Made by a program: the position numbers and the translations under genes
The notes under the pieces: generated by a model
What the model saw: only the letters and a program-made list of their open reading frames with translations
Told to the model about the DNA's origin: nothing
The model's database searches: none
Assembly (NCBI GenBank): GCA_002470695.1
Contig: DKNM01000052.1
Coordinates: 35,726 to 51,091, forward strand
Length of the DNA: 15,366 nt
Source: Candidatus Neomicrothrix sp. UBA7388
GTDB lineage: Bacteria > Actinomycetota > Acidimicrobiia > Acidimicrobiales > Poriferisodalaceae
Reading direction: 5' to 3'
Shown: in pieces, positions 7,714-15,267 of the stretch
Layout: every line of letters begins with the position of its first letter
How positions within the stretch are numbered: the first letter of the stretch is position 1

Positions 7714-8535
7714 TTAAGGGCCGAGAAGAGCATCAAGGCCTCGCCCGATAGCAGACGACACTGGTGGAGCAAGGGCTTGAATTCGAGATAAATAAGTGAC
7801 TGATACCTCGCCGTTTAAGACGGCTCTTGAATCCACGTCGGCTGCCTGGAGGATTTCATCGCCCCAGGTCATCGAAACCCGGAAGCTTCCTTCCTCTTCT
7901 TTCAATGGTAACAATTCAATTTTTTCGATCTCGCGAGGCGGTTCTGCTCCCAGGTTTGTGAATCTCCAGCCTCTGATGTCGCTCAGGTCGAGATTGGGTA
8001 CATTAACGTTCACGACTGGGGTATCTCCGATCTCATCTTGGAGTAGACCCTCTACAACCGAGCTTGCGACTTGGGCTGCAACATCCCACTTTTGGCTCTG
8101 GATCAAGTCATCCCAGCTTTGCCCTGCGCCACCGAAGCCCGAAACATGTTGACTAACTGCAAGGCTTGGAATGTTTGCATGTCGCGCAGTGAGGGCGGCC
8201 CCTACCGTTCCAGAGTGATATACCGAACGGCCGACATTAGCTCCGGGATTAATGCCTGAAACGACGAGGTCAACATCTCCGAATGCGCCCAATCGCGCCA
8301 GCATTACACATAAGGCGGGTGGTCCAGATACCGTCCACGCAGTGCTAATTTCATCGATTTTCGTAGATCTGACTTCCGGCTCGCTGAGATGAATAGGGCC
8401 GATCGCAGCACCCGCCCCGGAATACTCGCTGTCGGGCGCAGCAATGAACACATCCCCGTGCTGTTGCATAGATCTCGCAAGAACGTGAAGGCCCTCGCTG
8501 TTAATGCCGTCGTCGTTGGTCAACATGATGCGCAC
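7714..8535 (-). CDS. surE: 5'/3'-nucleotidase SurE
   Basis: A 273-residue SurE, a divalent-metal nucleoside monophosphate phosphatase. The opening MRIMLTNDDG carries the metal-binding Asp8 and Asp9. Ser39 (DSEYSG) and Asn96 in SGINPGANVG complete the metal site, and the YHSGTVGAA loop (106-114) follows. GTG at 8535 places the family's first residues exactly, so ATG at 8526 is less likely. A TAGGTT hexamer seven bases upstream fits leaderless initiation. The C-terminal 30 residues (after the core beta-hairpin dimer arm) are less conserved. The gene converges on the alpha/beta hydrolase with 30 bases between stops and is separated from the upstream split-barrel gene by a hairpin, so it is probably its own transcription unit. 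Confidence 0.94.
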   Translation of the reverse strand: MRIMLTNDDGINSEGLHVLARSMQQHGDVFIAAPDSEYSGAGAAIGPIHLSEPEVRSTKIDEISTAWTVSGPPALCVMLARLGAFGDVDLVVSGINPGANVGRSVYHSGTVGAALTARHANIPSLAVSQHVSGFGGAGQSWDDLIQSQKWDVAAQVASSVVEGLLQDEIGDTPVVNVNVPNLDLSDIRGWRFTNLGAEPPREIEKIELLPLKEEEGSFRVSMTWGDEILQAADVDSRAVLNGEVSVTYLSRIQALAPPVSSAIGRGLDALLGP

Positions 8536-8542
8536 AGGAATG

Positions 8543-8548
8543 AACCTA
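8543..8548 (-). promoter_or_regulatory. Predicted -10 box for surE (leaderless type)
   Basis: TAGGTT on the minus strand lies seven bases before GTG 8535. A GAGGA lies further upstream but at 14 bases is too distant to act as a Shine-Dalgarno. No convincing -35 is visible. Confidence 0.45.
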
Positions 8549-8579
8549 TTCCTCAGAGCTCTAATTAAGAACTGATTTG

Positions 8580-8610
8580 AACAAACTTGCGGTTACGAAT
8601 CCGTAAACGC
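8580..8610 (-). terminator. Hairpin after the split-barrel gene, terminator-like
   Basis: Read on the minus strand, GCGTTTACG and CGTAACCGC pair around a four-base loop: five closed pairs, one mismatch, then three more pairs (8589-8610). The hairpin begins at the last base of the upstream gene's stop codon and is followed by AAGTTTGTT. The T-tract is broken, so this is a weak intrinsic terminator at best. It may separate the split-barrel gene from surE. Confidence 0.4.
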
Positions 8611-9074
8611 TACTCAGCGAGACGCGGTGGGAATCCACCCTGTGAAATTGGGCTCCAGGAGGAGATAGAGAATCGAAGAAGTGATTTTTGCTGTTGAGTC
8701 ATCGCTTCGCGATATTCCGCCCAGTCAGGGTGTTCGCCGCTGATCGCTCGAAAATAGTCGCAAAGTGGTTCCAGAGCCTCAGGTAGATCGAGCACTTGGA
8801 TCGTGCCGTCGAGTTGTACCCACTCGTTATTGAACTCGTCGCCCATAACCAAAAGTGAGCAGTTTGGATTACGTCGAGCATTAAGTGTTTTGACACGCTC
8901 TGGATAGGTCGCGATAGCTATTCGGCCCTCAGTGTCTAAGCCCATAGTCACCAATGACATCTGTGGCTTACCGTTGATTCGAGTCGTTGACAGCACACCT
9001 TTGTGTCGTGATCTTATAAAGTCGAGGAGTTCGTCACGCTCGACTGTTCTGTTAGTCGCAATCTTTCGGGCCAT
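8610..9074 (-). CDS. F420/FMN-binding split-barrel protein (PPOX class, Rv1155-type)
   Basis: A 154-residue pyridoxamine 5'-phosphate oxidase-like protein of the branch that in mycobacteria binds coenzyme F420. The recognisable segments are GVLSTTRINGKPQMSLVT (26-43), the phosphate-binding TYPERVKTLNARRNPNCSLLV at about 56-76, and the GD...WVQLDGTIQVL strand at 78-95. It probably uses reduced F420 to act on small or planar substrates, as other members do. The real substrate is unknown. Together with the LLM oxidoreductase at the other end of the window it suggests an F420-producing host. ATG 9074 lies eight bases after a TAATCT hexamer and has no Shine-Dalgarno. Its start faces the metallophosphoesterase start across a very short divergent gap. 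Confidence 0.88.
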   Translation of the reverse strand: MARKIATNRTVERDELLDFIRSRHKGVLSTTRINGKPQMSLVTMGLDTEGRIAIATYPERVKTLNARRNPNCSLLVMGDEFNNEWVQLDGTIQVLDLPEALEPLCDYFRAISGEHPDWAEYREAMTQQQKSLLRFSISSWSPISQGGFPPRLAE

Positions 9075-9082
9075 AGAGAATG

Positions 9083-9088
9083 AGATTA
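9083..9088 (-). promoter_or_regulatory. Predicted -10 box for the split-barrel gene (leaderless type)
   Basis: TAATCT on the minus strand is followed by eight bases and then ATG 9074. The upstream promoter half must overlap the 5' end of the divergent metallophosphoesterase gene, because the two coding regions are only 19-37 bases apart. Confidence 0.45.
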
Positions 9089-9111
9089 GATCTATGAACC
9101 AAAAGGTGCGA

Positions 9112-9831
9112 ATGCTGCATACCTCTGATGTTCACATCGGTTATGCCAAGGGGCCCAATTGCAGCCAAACCGATACGTGTCAATGCGCCGTTATCGGGCT
9201 CACTGCTGCTGTCAAAAGAGAGAACGCCGATATTTTACTTATTGCCGGTGACCTATTTGATCATGCCCGATTACCAGACACCGCAATCACGAGGACGCTT
9301 GAAATTCTCGCTGAAGCCGGCGTTCCCGTTGCAGTTATCCCTGGAAATCATGATGTCCACGACATGACTTCGTTATGGACTAGGTGTGCCGACGAAGTCA
9401 AGAAAACAGGAATTTTTCTCCTTGACTGTCTCGAGGGAGCTTCGGTCCGTTTTGGGTCACTGGGCCTCACGCTATGGGGAAGAGCTATGGCCGAGCACGA
9501 ACCGGGATACCGGCCACTCTTTGAGGTTCCCTCTCGACCCGTAAGCGACTGGTATGTTGTGGCCGCTCATGGGCATCTCAACCTAACGAGCGAAGATGCG
9601 CACAGGTCTTCTCCAATCACATACGAGGAAATTTCCGCAACAAATGCAGATTATGTTGCGTTAGGGCATTGGCATGTCCCGACCGACGCAAGTCATGAGG
9701 GTGTAACGGCTTGGTATCCCGGAGCGCCGATGGGTTCGCCAGGTAATGGAACGGCAGCGTTAGTCGTCTTTGACTCAGATGTCTCGGTCCACCACGTTCC
9801 GGTGCCGAGCCCAGTTAATGGTTGTGTCTGA
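9112..9831 (+). CDS. Calcineurin-like metallophosphoesterase, SbcD/Mre11-like
   Basis: A 239-residue two-metal phosphoesterase. The ligand set is complete: Asp6 and His8 (TSDVH), Asp47 (GDLFDH), Asn79-His80 (PGNHD), His153 (AAHGH) and GHWH at 185-188. The opening LHTSDVHIG and the arrangement resemble the nuclease core of SbcD/Mre11. The C-terminal capping domain is absent and no SbcC partner gene is nearby, so a general phosphodiesterase or a lone DNA exonuclease role are both possible. Start choice: ATG 9112 has AAAAGG at five bases and gives the normal N-terminus. ATG 9094 would add six residues but has no ribosome site. A CAC-rich segment with cysteines (about 17-26, PNCSQTDTC) after the first motif is unusual. 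Its stop is two bases from the convergent ABC-F stop. Confidence 0.85.
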   Translation: MLHTSDVHIGYAKGPNCSQTDTCQCAVIGLTAAVKRENADILLIAGDLFDHARLPDTAITRTLEILAEAGVPVAVIPGNHDVHDMTSLWTRCADEVKKTGIFLLDCLEGASVRFGSLGLTLWGRAMAEHEPGYRPLFEVPSRPVSDWYVVAAHGHLNLTSEDAHRSSPITYEEISATNADYVALGHWHVPTDASHEGVTAWYPGAPMGSPGNGTAALVVFDSDVSVHHVPVPSPVNGCV

Positions 9832-9833
9832 TG

Positions 9834-11768
9834 TCAATCAAGTTCGGCTTCCTTTCTGGCAATGCGTCTCACGACAGCATCGTATTTATCCATTAGTCCA
9901 GCTGCCTGATCCTTTAACTCGTTGTGTCGTTTGGTGAGAAAAGCGATGTGTTCTGAGTCTTCGTAGGTTTCGGTATCACTCATCTGGTTCTGGATGGCGG
10001 CTAATTCGTTCTCAGTTGTTTCCCACGCAGCTTCGAGTTCATCTCTCTCCTTGCGCAGTTCACGTGTCGCGTCACTGAGCTTGTTTCGCATCCGAGCGGC
10101 ATCTTTCCGTTCTTCACGACCCCTTCTATGTTTGTTAGTAGATGAATTTTCTTGCTTGGTTTCAACGTTGCTGATCGAAGGTGGTTTTAGTAGTTCTGGG
10201 GAGACACCTTCGTGCCATGTCGCAGTCCCGTCCCGGACGACAATTAGAGCATCTGCGACGTTGCGGATGAGATGACGGTCGTGTGTCACTAAAATGAGGG
10301 TCCCTGGGTACGCCAGTAGAGCGTCTTCTAAATGATCGCAACTCGCCAGATCGAGATGATTGGTTGGCTCGTCCAAGATAAGCAGATTCACGGGGTTTGC
10401 CATTGTGATCGCTAATGCGAGTCGCGTGCGCTCTCCTCCTGATAGATCTCCCACAAGCTGATCGGCTTGCTCACCTCGAAAACCGAAGCCGCCAAGCACG
10501 GTGCGTAAGTTCCGGTCTGCTGGGTCTCCAATTGCTAACTTGAACTCCTGCAAAACGGTCTTGTTCAGATCGAGCATTTCGGTTAATTGTTGTGTGAAAC
10601 GTGCGTAGTCGACCTTGTTGCCAATACGGGCCTTCCCTGTAAGTGGCTCTATCTCACCGAGAAGAAGTCGCAAGAGCGTTGTTTTCCCTGCCCCATTAGG
10701 ACCAACTAGGGCAACTTTCCTTCCGCGTTCAACAACAAATGAAACATCCTGAAGAATCTTCTCGGAACCGTACCCTGCTGAGGCTTCATCAAACTCCGCA
10801 ACTACTCTGGCCGAACGTCTGGGTTGGGGAAATTCAAACTTGGCTCGCAGGGTAGCGACCTGCGGTACTTCGATGACATCTGTTCGTTCCAAAGCTTTGA
10901 TTCGGCTCTGTACTTGTTTGGCTTTGCTTGCTTTGTAACGAAATCTCTCAATAAAGCGCTCTGTCTCGTTCAGCTTTCTACTCTGATGCGCAGCATCCGC
11001 TTCGATTTGTGCCAATCTGGCTTCTCGTTTGATTATGAAATCTGAAAAATCTCCAACATATTCAGTACTCGAGCGACCATCCAGTTCGATGACGCGGTTC
11101 GCAATGCAGTCAATGAAATCTCGGTCATGACTGACGAATAATATGCTGCCTTCCCATGTCGAAAGATAGTTCTCTAACCAGGCAACTGAGTCAACGTCCA
11201 AATGATTTGTCGGTTCATCAAGAACTAAAACCTCGGGTTTTGATAGCAGAAGGCGGGCCAGCGCAACTCTCATTTGCCATCCACCTGATAGTTCCGCGAC
11301 ATCACGTTCCATCGTTTGCGCGTTGAAGCCCAAGCCGGCAAGAAGTCGTTGCGCTTCCGACCGAATTGAATAACCGCCTAATTGCTCGAAGCGACTCTGA
11401 AGATCGCCGTACTCCTCTAGGAGGCGCTCTCTTTTATCGTCGTCTTCGCCGATCTGGTCCTGTAGTTGACTCAGCCGTCTTTCGAGATTTGTCAGGTCGG
11501 ACGCGCCTTGCAGAGTTACGTCAAGAGCGGTGCCGACAAATTCGGTCTGAAGTTCTTGAGGTAGATAGCCGACCCTCAGATTGGATGGGCGATGTACAGA
11601 TCCAGAATCTTGCTCTCGGATGCCTAGAAGAATCTCGATGAGAGTGGTCTTACCTACGCCGTTGCCTCCGATTAGCGCTATTCGCCGGCCTGCTGATAAC
11701 TGGATGCGGACATCTCGGAAGAGTTGCCTTGAGCCATGGGCTTTGCTGAGAGAGGTCGCTGTAAGCAC
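9834..11768 (-). CDS. ABC-F family ATPase (Uup/YheS-like)
   Basis: A soluble protein of 644 residues with two ABC domains and no membrane segments, the layout of translation-acting ABC-F factors. Domain 1 has Walker [10 protein letters not shown] (34-42), signature LSGGW (160-164) and Walker [12 protein letters not shown] (181-191). The linker (about 245-300) carries the basic [19 protein letters not shown] stretch of ABC-F proteins. Domain 2 has GPNGAGKTT (356-364), LSGGE (442-446) and [12 protein letters not shown] (462-473). Both catalytic glutamates are present. Residues 545-644 form a charged coiled coil like the C-terminal domain of Uup. The likely role is to bind the ribosome and rescue or tune stalled translation; antibiotic resistance is not implied by sequence. 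GTG 11768 is the only sensible start. It lies 37 bases after the MFS stop, with its own TANNNT hexamer. Confidence 0.93.
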   Translation of the reverse strand: MLTATSLSKAHGSRQLFRDVRIQLSAGRRIALIGGNGVGKTTLIEILLGIREQDSGSVHRPSNLRVGYLPQELQTEFVGTALDVTLQGASDLTNLERRLSQLQDQIGEDDDKRERLLEEYGDLQSRFEQLGGYSIRSEAQRLLAGLGFNAQTMERDVAELSGGWQMRVALARLLLSKPEVLVLDEPTNHLDVDSVAWLENYLSTWEGSILFVSHDRDFIDCIANRVIELDGRSSTEYVGDFSDFIIKREARLAQIEADAAHQSRKLNETERFIERFRYKASKAKQVQSRIKALERTDVIEVPQVATLRAKFEFPQPRRSARVVAEFDEASAGYGSEKILQDVSFVVERGRKVALVGPNGAGKTTLLRLLLGEIEPLTGKARIGNKVDYARFTQQLTEMLDLNKTVLQEFKLAIGDPADRNLRTVLGGFGFRGEQADQLVGDLSGGERTRLALAITMANPVNLLILDEPTNHLDLASCDHLEDALLAYPGTLILVTHDRHLIRNVADALIVVRDGTATWHEGVSPELLKPPSISNVETKQENSSTNKHRRGREERKDAARMRNKLSDATRELRKERDELEAAWETTENELAAIQNQMSDTETYEDSEHIAFLTKRHNELKDQAAGLMDKYDAVVRRIARKEAELD

Positions 11769-11776
11769 ATTGAAAG

Positions 11777-11782
11777 ACGCTA
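11777..11782 (-). promoter_or_regulatory. Predicted -10 box for the ABC-F gene (leaderless type)
   Basis: TAGCGT on the minus strand lies eight bases before GTG 11768, within the 37-base gap after the MFS gene. It could give the ABC-F factor a supply independent of the upstream catabolic genes. The -35 region (TTCCAG) is poor. Confidence 0.35.
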
Positions 11783-11805
11783 GCCAACATTTGCATCTAC
11801 TGGAA

Positions 11806-13044
11806 TTACGAGTTGCTCCGGCTTGAAGGTTCTTTAACGGCCACCGAGGCGATAATGGCGATACTCGGGATCAAAGCGAGAAAAAGATTCAGAGAGCCAT
11901 AACTCCCTGTAATTCGGTATCCGACGGCGACAATTAAGGGGCCGATAGCTGATGCCCCGACTCCGAAGGCTGTGGCTACTCCGCGAATCGCCCCAATGTG
12001 CGTTGTCCCGAACCATTTGGGATAGAGCGCTGAGCCGAGGGCTCTAATTGATCCACCGTTGACGCCCAGTAGTAGTGAGTAGATTGCAGCCCCCAATCCG
12101 GGTCCCACCCACACATAACTCAGATGTGCGCCGAGAAGGGAAGCCTGGCATGCGACGAGGAGCAGACTGGGCGAGATTCGATCAGTCAGCCATGCCCATA
12201 TAAATCCCGCTCCGACGGTTCCGACCATTTGGGGAACGAAGATGGCTGCTGCTTCAGCGTTAGACAGACCCGCTGCCTCCATTAGCGCGAAATGATGGAA
12301 AGTCAGTCCGGTTATCAAAGCGGAGGAGACCACTGTTACACCCGTCAAAATCCAGAACGCACTTGTCGATAAAGCTTGTTTGACTGTGTGGTGCGTAACT
12401 GGCGAATTTTCATCTGAGTGAAAACCGAATCGCCCGTCTGGCACTTGTCCGATCGACTCTGGTCGGTCCTCCATCCATCGCCATGTAGCTGGCACTAATG
12501 CAACCAAAATAATGCATCCACTAATTACCCACGACCAGCGCCACCCAAATGTTGCGATTAGGTACGTTAGAGCTAATGGGCCAAGAGACATGAGGCCGGC
12601 GGAAGCTGTCATTGAAATGCCGAAAGCCAGGCCGCGCTTGTGGTCAAACCAGAGAGCGATGCTTGTTTGGCCTACCAAACTCAGCGCGCCCTGGCCGAGC
12701 ATTCGGATTCCTATGAATCCGATCACAAGCATCCATAAAGATTGAATCGTTCCCATGTAGGCGACTGCGATGGAAAAGGCAGTTGCGATACATATCATCG
12801 TTTTCCGAACACCGGAGCGGTCTATCCACCTTCCGATAGATGGCATCGTTAGTGAGCCTGCGACGGTGCCGATTAGATAGGCAGTTGACAAGGTGGTGGC
12901 GCTTACGCCCAGATCACTTGTTAGGTGGTCTATAAATGAGGAGACGCCGATTGTCTGTCCTGGCAGAGTCAGAGAAATTGCGAGGGTCGAGAGTGCTAGT
13001 AGCCCCCAGCCTCTGAATGATTTTTGAGTTTCTTCTTTGCCCAC
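11806..13044 (-). CDS. MFS transporter, monocarboxylate-porter-like
   Basis: A 412-residue inner-membrane carrier with hydrophobic segments throughout, consistent with twelve helices. The first helix ends with [15 protein letters not shown] (27-41), a wording typical of monocarboxylate/oxalate-type MFS members, and loop 2-3 has motif [12 protein letters not shown] (71-81). A hydrophilic central loop lies at about 190-215. GTG 13044 begins four bases after the hydratase stop with no Shine-Dalgarno, so translation is probably coupled. Pairing with a 2-keto-4-pentenoate hydratase suggests transport of an organic acid, either the pathway's starting compound or an end product. It shows no obvious similarity, beyond fold, to the other MFS protein of the window. 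Confidence 0.87.
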   Translation of the reverse strand: MGKEETQKSFRGWGLLALSTLAISLTLPGQTIGVSSFIDHLTSDLGVSATTLSTAYLIGTVAGSLTMPSIGRWIDRSGVRKTMICIATAFSIAVAYMGTIQSLWMLVIGFIGIRMLGQGALSLVGQTSIALWFDHKRGLAFGISMTASAGLMSLGPLALTYLIATFGWRWSWVISGCIILVALVPATWRWMEDRPESIGQVPDGRFGFHSDENSPVTHHTVKQALSTSAFWILTGVTVVSSALITGLTFHHFALMEAAGLSNAEAAAIFVPQMVGTVGAGFIWAWLTDRISPSLLLVACQASLLGAHLSYVWVGPGLGAAIYSLLLGVNGGSIRALGSALYPKWFGTTHIGAIRGVATAFGVGASAIGPLIVAVGYRITGSYGSLNLFLALIPSIAIIASVAVKEPSSRSNS

Positions 13045-13048
13045 GCGT

Positions 13049-13822
13049 TCACTCGCTCAGAGACAATGTTGCACTGCCTAAGGCGTTGCCCTCTGTTTTG
13101 AGGGTCTGATTTTGCTTGGTTGCGTGTAAGCCTGTGGCGGCACCGGTGGTTACTATGCTGCCTGCGGTTAGTTGCATGCCGCGTCGAGCTAGGTGTTTGC
13201 ACAACCAGGCAAGAGATTCATACGGGTCACCGAGTACCTCTTTCCCAGTTCCCTGCGCAATCACATTGTCGTCGACTGATGTAAAGAGGGCTTGCTCTTT
13301 CAAGTCGCCTGCGGAATCGGGATCATTGCCTGGCCCTAAAACTAGAAGAGAATGCAAAGCTCCGTCTGCCACTAAAAGTGCTGGATCGGCTGCAAAGTTG
13401 CTATCAAAGCGTGAGCAAACTAGTTCAATAGCAACGTGGACAGAAGAAACGATTTCTCGCGCTGTCGTTCTAGTCACCTCGTCACCAATCAACGCGACAT
13501 CGGTGCCAATCGTAAATGCGAACTCTGATTCGAGCGCCGGTGGATGATGAAACGAAGACATTGCGAGTTTGCTTCCTGAAGTTGCAAGTGTGCGTTCAAA
13601 TATCGGTCCGCAAATTGGAGCCTTTACCCCTAACTTCTCTTGGCTTGCAGTGCTGGTAGCTCCGACTTTCCAACCGACAACCGGCGAGTCGATTAGTCCG
13701 ATTAATTGATCTTGTGCGGCGTAAGCAAGCGCCGCGCTCTCTGGAATTACGACGTCGTTTACATCGATTTTCTCCATAGTCAAACGAGAGTGGGCTAGCA
13801 CAACGGGAAGAGGGAGATTCAC
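13049..13822 (-). CDS. 2-keto-4-pentenoate hydratase-like enzyme (FAH superfamily)
   Basis: A 257-residue protein of the MhpD/XylJ hydratase group, which adds water to 2-hydroxypenta-2,4-dienoate in meta-cleavage degradation of aromatics. The visible family elements are VVGWKVGAT (48-56), CGPIF (71-75), the metal-binding pair Glu98 and Glu100 in ALESEFAF, and Glu133 in VAIELVCSRF. GTGKEVLGDPYESLAWL and AGSIVTTGAATG near the C-terminus match the last core strands. The relatives also include decarboxylases, so the exact reaction is uncertain. GTG 13822 is used because a TACGGT hexamer sits seven bases upstream and the added helix matches MhpD in length. ATG 13777 (15 residues shorter) is the alternative. 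It lies 36 bases after the S4 gene and 4 bases before the MFS gene. Confidence 0.85.
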   Translation of the reverse strand: MNLPLPVVLAHSRLTMEKIDVNDVVIPESAALAYAAQDQLIGLIDSPVVGWKVGATSTASQEKLGVKAPICGPIFERTLATSGSKLAMSSFHHPPALESEFAFTIGTDVALIGDEVTRTTAREIVSSVHVAIELVCSRFDSNFAADPALLVADGALHSLLVLGPGNDPDSAGDLKEQALFTSVDDNVIAQGTGKEVLGDPYESLAWLCKHLARRGMQLTAGSIVTTGAATGLHATKQNQTLKTEGNALGSATLSLSE

Positions 13823-13829
13823 AGCTGCA

Positions 13830-13835
13830 ACCGTA
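13830..13835 (-). promoter_or_regulatory. Predicted -10 box for the hydratase gene (leaderless type)
   Basis: TACGGT on the minus strand lies seven bases before GTG 13822, in the 36-base gap behind the S4 gene. It would allow the hydratase and its transporter to be transcribed apart from the upstream genes. Confidence 0.35.
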
Positions 13836-13858
13836 CTGGTCTGATGACGTCGGTGTTG

Positions 13859-14236
13859 CTAACGGCCTCTCAACTTATCGATGTTACGCCGGTCTCGTTT
13901 CGTGGGCCGACCTGCTCCGCGGTCTCGTATGGCTGTGTTACGAGAGGCGGGTAGCGCAGTTTGGGTGCTCTCTGGTGGACTGACATCAAGGCAGTAATCG
14001 ACTACTGATGAGGCGCCGACGCGCTTTTCGAGCACATCGAGTACGACCAGATCAAGAGATCTCGCTTTTAGTTTTACTGCGATTTTGTCGCCTGACTTGA
14101 CCTGTGATGAAGCTTTGGCGACTGTTGCGTTCAAGCGAACATTTCCCTTTGTACAGGCCTCTTTCGCTAGCGAACGAGTGCGAAAAATGCGAACTGCCCA
14201 CAACCACTTGTCGATTCGGCACGATGTTATGGTCAC
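13859..14236 (-). CDS. S4-domain RNA-binding protein, Hsp15-like
   Basis: A 125-residue protein with an N-terminal S4 fold: RIDKWLWAVRIFRTRSLA at 7-24, ACTKGNVRLN at 27-36, and VKSGDKIAVK at 46-55. This is the signature of Hsp15 (HslR), which in E. coli binds free 50S subunits carrying peptidyl-tRNA and helps recycle them. The second half is divergent, then ends in a basic tail (about 108-125, with GRPTKRDRRN), as in Hsp15. GTG 14236 is forced, because no ATG precedes the S4 fold. It lies six bases after the LLM oxidoreductase stop, so the two are co-translated. Its presence in the same run as an ABC-F factor is notable because both families act on the ribosome. Confidence 0.88.
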   Translation of the reverse strand: MTITSCRIDKWLWAVRIFRTRSLAKEACTKGNVRLNATVAKASSQVKSGDKIAVKLKARSLDLVVLDVLEKRVGASSVVDYCLDVSPPESTQTALPASRNTAIRDRGAGRPTKRDRRNIDKLRGR

Positions 14237-14242
14237 CTCGAG

Positions 14243-15160
14243 CTACCCGATTTGTGGGGCAACGTCGTTCATGAACGAACTTAAGGTGTCCAGCCGACCT
14301 TCTATGCCTCCCCGCGCAACAGGGTCAACGAGGATGTGGCTTACTCCGATATCTTGGACTCGCCCGATGGTATCGACCATTTGGTTGGCTGACCCGCCTA
14401 TTGATTTAGCGGTTTCCATCATCTCATTGGGGTCGAGGAACATCCGAAGTGACAGGGTTATTTCGCCTGGATCGCGACCAAGATTTTCACATTCGACTTT
14501 TATCTGGTTCCATTCCTCTTCAACTTTGCTTAGAGGCTCAAACGCCGCATGGAAACCTTCGCCAAAGCGGGCTGTTCTCTGAAATGCAGCTTTGCTGTTG
14601 CCGCCGACCCATACAGGCACTGGCTGCTGGATTGGTTTCGGTTCAAAACGCACCTCGGGAAATGAGTAAAATTCGCCATGAAAGGAAGGCGTTTCATCTC
14701 GGAACAAACGTTCAAAGATTTCTAACTGTTCGTCGGAGCGTTTCCCACGGTTATCCCACGGCATGCCCAAGACTTCCGCCTCTTCTCGCATCCAGCCAAC
14801 CCCTACCCCCAATATCAAGCGTCCTTCTGACACAACGTCGATAGTCGCGAGTTGCTTCGCGGTAGCAACTGGGGGTCGATATGGAAGGATTAAGACCGTG
14901 AAACCGAGCCGCAATTTTTCGGTGCAAGCTGCGACAAACATAAGGGTCCCTATCGGATCTAGCCATCCGAGCCCGACAGGAGCCGGGAATGAGCCGTCGC
15001 TGCTGTAGGGGTACTTGGAATCGAAGACAGCTGGCCAACAAACGTGATCGCTCACCCATGCTGAGTGCATGCCAAGTGACTCCGCCGTCTGTGCAAAATT
15101 GATGAGCGAGTCTCTGCCGACGTCTCGCCCCAAGTGTGGTAAGTGAACTCCCCAATCCAT
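14243..15160 (-). CDS. LLM-class F420-dependent oxidoreductase (Rv2161c-like)
   Basis: A 305-residue TIM-barrel protein of the luciferase-like monooxygenase superfamily, in the branch that uses coenzyme F420. MDWGVHLPHLG opens the first strand, SDHV (37-40) is the cofactor-side loop, LPYRPP (92-97) and the long run from KQLATIDVVSEGRL to LGVGVGWMREE (102-127) form the phosphate-binding part, and PVWVGGNS (182-189) is a core strand. It probably transfers hydride between F420 and an unknown organic substrate. It is the first gene of the minus-strand run (LLM, S4, hydratase, MFS, ABC-F). ATG 15160 lies six bases after a TAATTT hexamer. An AGGG is present but only two bases from the start, too close to be a good ribosome site. 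Confidence 0.9.
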   Translation of the reverse strand: MDWGVHLPHLGRDVGRDSLINFAQTAESLGMHSAWVSDHVCWPAVFDSKYPYSSDGSFPAPVGLGWLDPIGTLMFVAACTEKLRLGFTVLILPYRPPVATAKQLATIDVVSEGRLILGVGVGWMREEAEVLGMPWDNRGKRSDEQLEIFERLFRDETPSFHGEFYSFPEVRFEPKPIQQPVPVWVGGNSKAAFQRTARFGEGFHAAFEPLSKVEEEWNQIKVECENLGRDPGEITLSLRMFLDPNEMMETAKSIGGSANQMVDTIGRVQDIGVSHILVDPVARGGIEGRLDTLSSFMNDVAPQIG

Positions 15161-15166
15161 GACCCT

Positions 15167-15172
15167 AAATTA
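15167..15172 (-). promoter_or_regulatory. Predicted -10 box for the LLM-led operon (leaderless type)
   Basis: TAATTT on the minus strand lies six bases before ATG 15160, the tightest example of the TANNNT pattern here. A -35 candidate is not clear (TCGCAA at 17 bases). This would drive the five-gene run down to the ABC-F gene. Confidence 0.5.
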
Positions 15173-15267
15173 GAGGTTTGAAAGCTCCTTTGCGATTATG
15201 TGACAAGTCTTAAATAAACGACGTTCAGATTCGTCTTTCTCTAATTTGCCGCCTAAGTTGCTGTCAT

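Noticed and set aside
8589..8610. GGTTACGAATCC resembles a tRNA T-arm
   Set aside because: It has one extra base in the loop compared with GGTTCGAATCC, and no acceptor, D or anticodon arms are found nearby. It is better explained as a hairpin after the split-barrel gene.
8932..9093. N-terminal extension of the metallophosphoesterase
   Set aside because: It runs antisense through the split-barrel gene and precedes the normal family start. A Shine-Dalgarno is found at 9101-9106 instead.
9834..11768. ABC-F as an antibiotic resistance determinant
   Set aside because: The linker and C-terminal coiled coil look like the general Uup/YheS type, and no resistance genes or mobile elements are nearby.
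13116..14844. Plus-strand open frames across the hydratase, S4 and LLM genes
   Set aside because: Low-complexity Ser/Pro/Arg translations typical of antisense frames. The minus-strand genes explain the region fully.
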